Positions 63,644 to 64,000 of a stretch of DNA of 64,000 nt are shown piece after piece (position 1 is the stretch's first letter; each line of letters opens with the position of its first letter). This DNA comes from Azonexaceae bacterium (GTDB lineage Bacteria > Pseudomonadota > Gammaproteobacteria > Burkholderiales > Rhodocyclaceae). The notes beneath the pieces are model-generated. The model was not told the DNA's origin and ran no database searches. It saw only the letters and a program-made list of their open reading frames with translations. Position numbers and translations under genes: made by a program. The DNA is taken from the NCBI GenBank assembly GCA_013335535.1, contig JAAXVL010000013.1, positions 27,782-91,781 on the forward strand, read 5' to 3'.

Positions 63644-63970
63644 TCAAACCTCGCCGTTATGCACTGCGCTCAGGCGCTCGGAAACATATTCACCCCGCGC
63701 CGTCGAATTGTTTTCCTGCCCGTTCGTCGCGCACCAGGCGAAGAATTCTTCGGGAACGATCTGGTATTCAAGGGCCAGCACACCGGAACGCTGAAAATTG
63801 CGGCGGGCCAGCACGGCCATGGCCTTCCATTTTTCGAACGATTCCTCGAAACAGTCGGGATCGACAGCCGTCGCCCTGACCTCTGCCCAGGTTTCCGGGG
63901 TGTACCAGGTGACGCCGATAACAAGCGACTGGGTGCGGCGCTTGGCCTTGATGCTTTGATAGAGCGTGGG
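63644..63970 (-). CDS. ORF of unknown function without a start codon in the window
   Basis: A minus-strand frame of 108 codons ends at TGA (63644-63646) and has clear coding character: VIGVTWYTPETWAEVRATA, FEESFEKWKAMAVLARRN and LALEYQIVPEEFFAWC. Reading back, it is stopped by TAA at 63971-63973 with no ATG, GTG or TTG before the coding part begins at IKAKRRTQSL. The N-terminus seems to be cut off exactly at an inverted repeat. The family is not recognised. It may be a gene broken by an insertion just outside the window. Confidence 0.6.
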   Translation of the reverse strand, partial: PTLYQSIKAKRRTQSLVIGVTWYTPETWAEVRATAVDPDCFEESFEKWKAMAVLARRNFQRSGVLALEYQIVPEEFFAWCATNGQENNSTARGEYVSERLSAVHNGEV

Positions 63971-64000
63971 TTATCTCACCTAATAATGAGAAAACCCACG
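63965..64000. repeat. 14-bp inverted repeat at the window edge
   Basis: CGTGGGTTATCTCA (63965-63978) pairs with TGAGAAAACCCACG (63987-64000), one mismatch, with an 8-base AT-rich centre. It ends exactly at the last base seen. It lies where the start-less ORF loses its frame, so it may be an insertion-element end or a REP-like element. Confidence 0.65.

Noticed and set aside
1-64000. CRISPR array, integron or complete insertion sequence
   Set aside because: No regularly spaced direct repeats, no integrase and no transposase ORF were found; the dispersed repeat is irregularly spaced and occurs in both orientations.

Overview
This window is chromosomal DNA from a betaproteobacterium, most likely a member of the Rhodocyclales close to Dechloromonas/Azonexus. 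That is an inference from gene order (yceD-rpmF-plsX-fabHDG-acpP-fabF; rpoE-rseC-mucD-lepA-lepB-rnc-era-recO-pdxJ-acpS-nagZ), from the EarP/Arg32 type of EF-P, from betaproteobacterial DUF families (DUF3348, DUF802, DUF2894, DUF2917, DUF4845) and from base composition. There is no prophage, integron, CRISPR array or complete insertion sequence.

Layout. 1-5.8 kb: end of yceD, rpmF and the type II fatty-acid synthesis operon. 5.8-7.8 kb: a YgfX-like membrane protein convergent with nadB. 7.9-18.1 kb: a long, tightly packed + strand cluster for envelope stress (rpoE, rseC, mucD), translation, protein export, RNA processing and repair (lepA, lepB, rnc, era, recO), cofactors (pdxJ, acpS) and wall recycling (nagZ). 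rseA and rseB are missing between rpoE and rseC. 18.1-22.9 kb: earP-efp, a family-5 uracil-DNA glycosylase, uvrC and pgsA. 22.9-23.4 kb: tRNA cluster Gly-Cys-Gly-Leu behind a consensus promoter. 23.4-24.4 kb: a DUF1178 protein and a NinX-like (DUF2591) protein.

24.4-31.1 kb (minus strand): an SOS mutagenesis cassette, lexA-imuA-imuB-(alpha/beta hydrolase)-dnaE2, behind a near-perfect LexA box. 31.1-37.6 kb: dgt, a thioesterase, ETF:ubiquinone oxidoreductase, fabI and ppiD. 37.6-40.3 kb: a MocR-type regulator, a DUF2917 protein, and two small divergent ORFs that share a spacer with two LexA-like boxes. 40.3-47.5 kb: an exported rhodanese, purL and a hybrid histidine kinase. 47.7-52.1 kb: a four-gene, overlapping operon DUF3348-DUF802-OmpA-DUF2894 that looks like an ExbB/MotA plus MotB type motor with a long coiled-coil tail. 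52.2-53.1 kb: a tandem glycine riboswitch and terminator before a TRIC-family membrane protein. 53.1-64 kb: ADP-ribosylglycohydrolase, exported cyanophycinase-like protein, selO, msrB, arsC-like, glpK-glpD, a DUF4202 protein, a Cys-rich secreted orphan, a GlpE-like rhodanese and a start-less ORF next to an inverted repeat.

The strongest unexplained signal is a dispersed repeat of about 40 bp whose right arm is CCGGTTGACCGTGG. I count 11 clear copies, plus degenerate ones, in both orientations. Several lie between genes and five lie inside conserved genes (ygfX-like, dnaE2 twice, imuB, the DUF2894 gene), always keeping the frame open and falling in variable linkers. Three of the five coding copies are read in the same frame (TVDRK, TVNRE, TVNRK). 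The fabI terminator carries the same core as a perfect inverted repeat. The second candidate for a poorly described system is the DUF802/OmpA motor-like operon; the third is the SOS-box-controlled pair of small ORFs.
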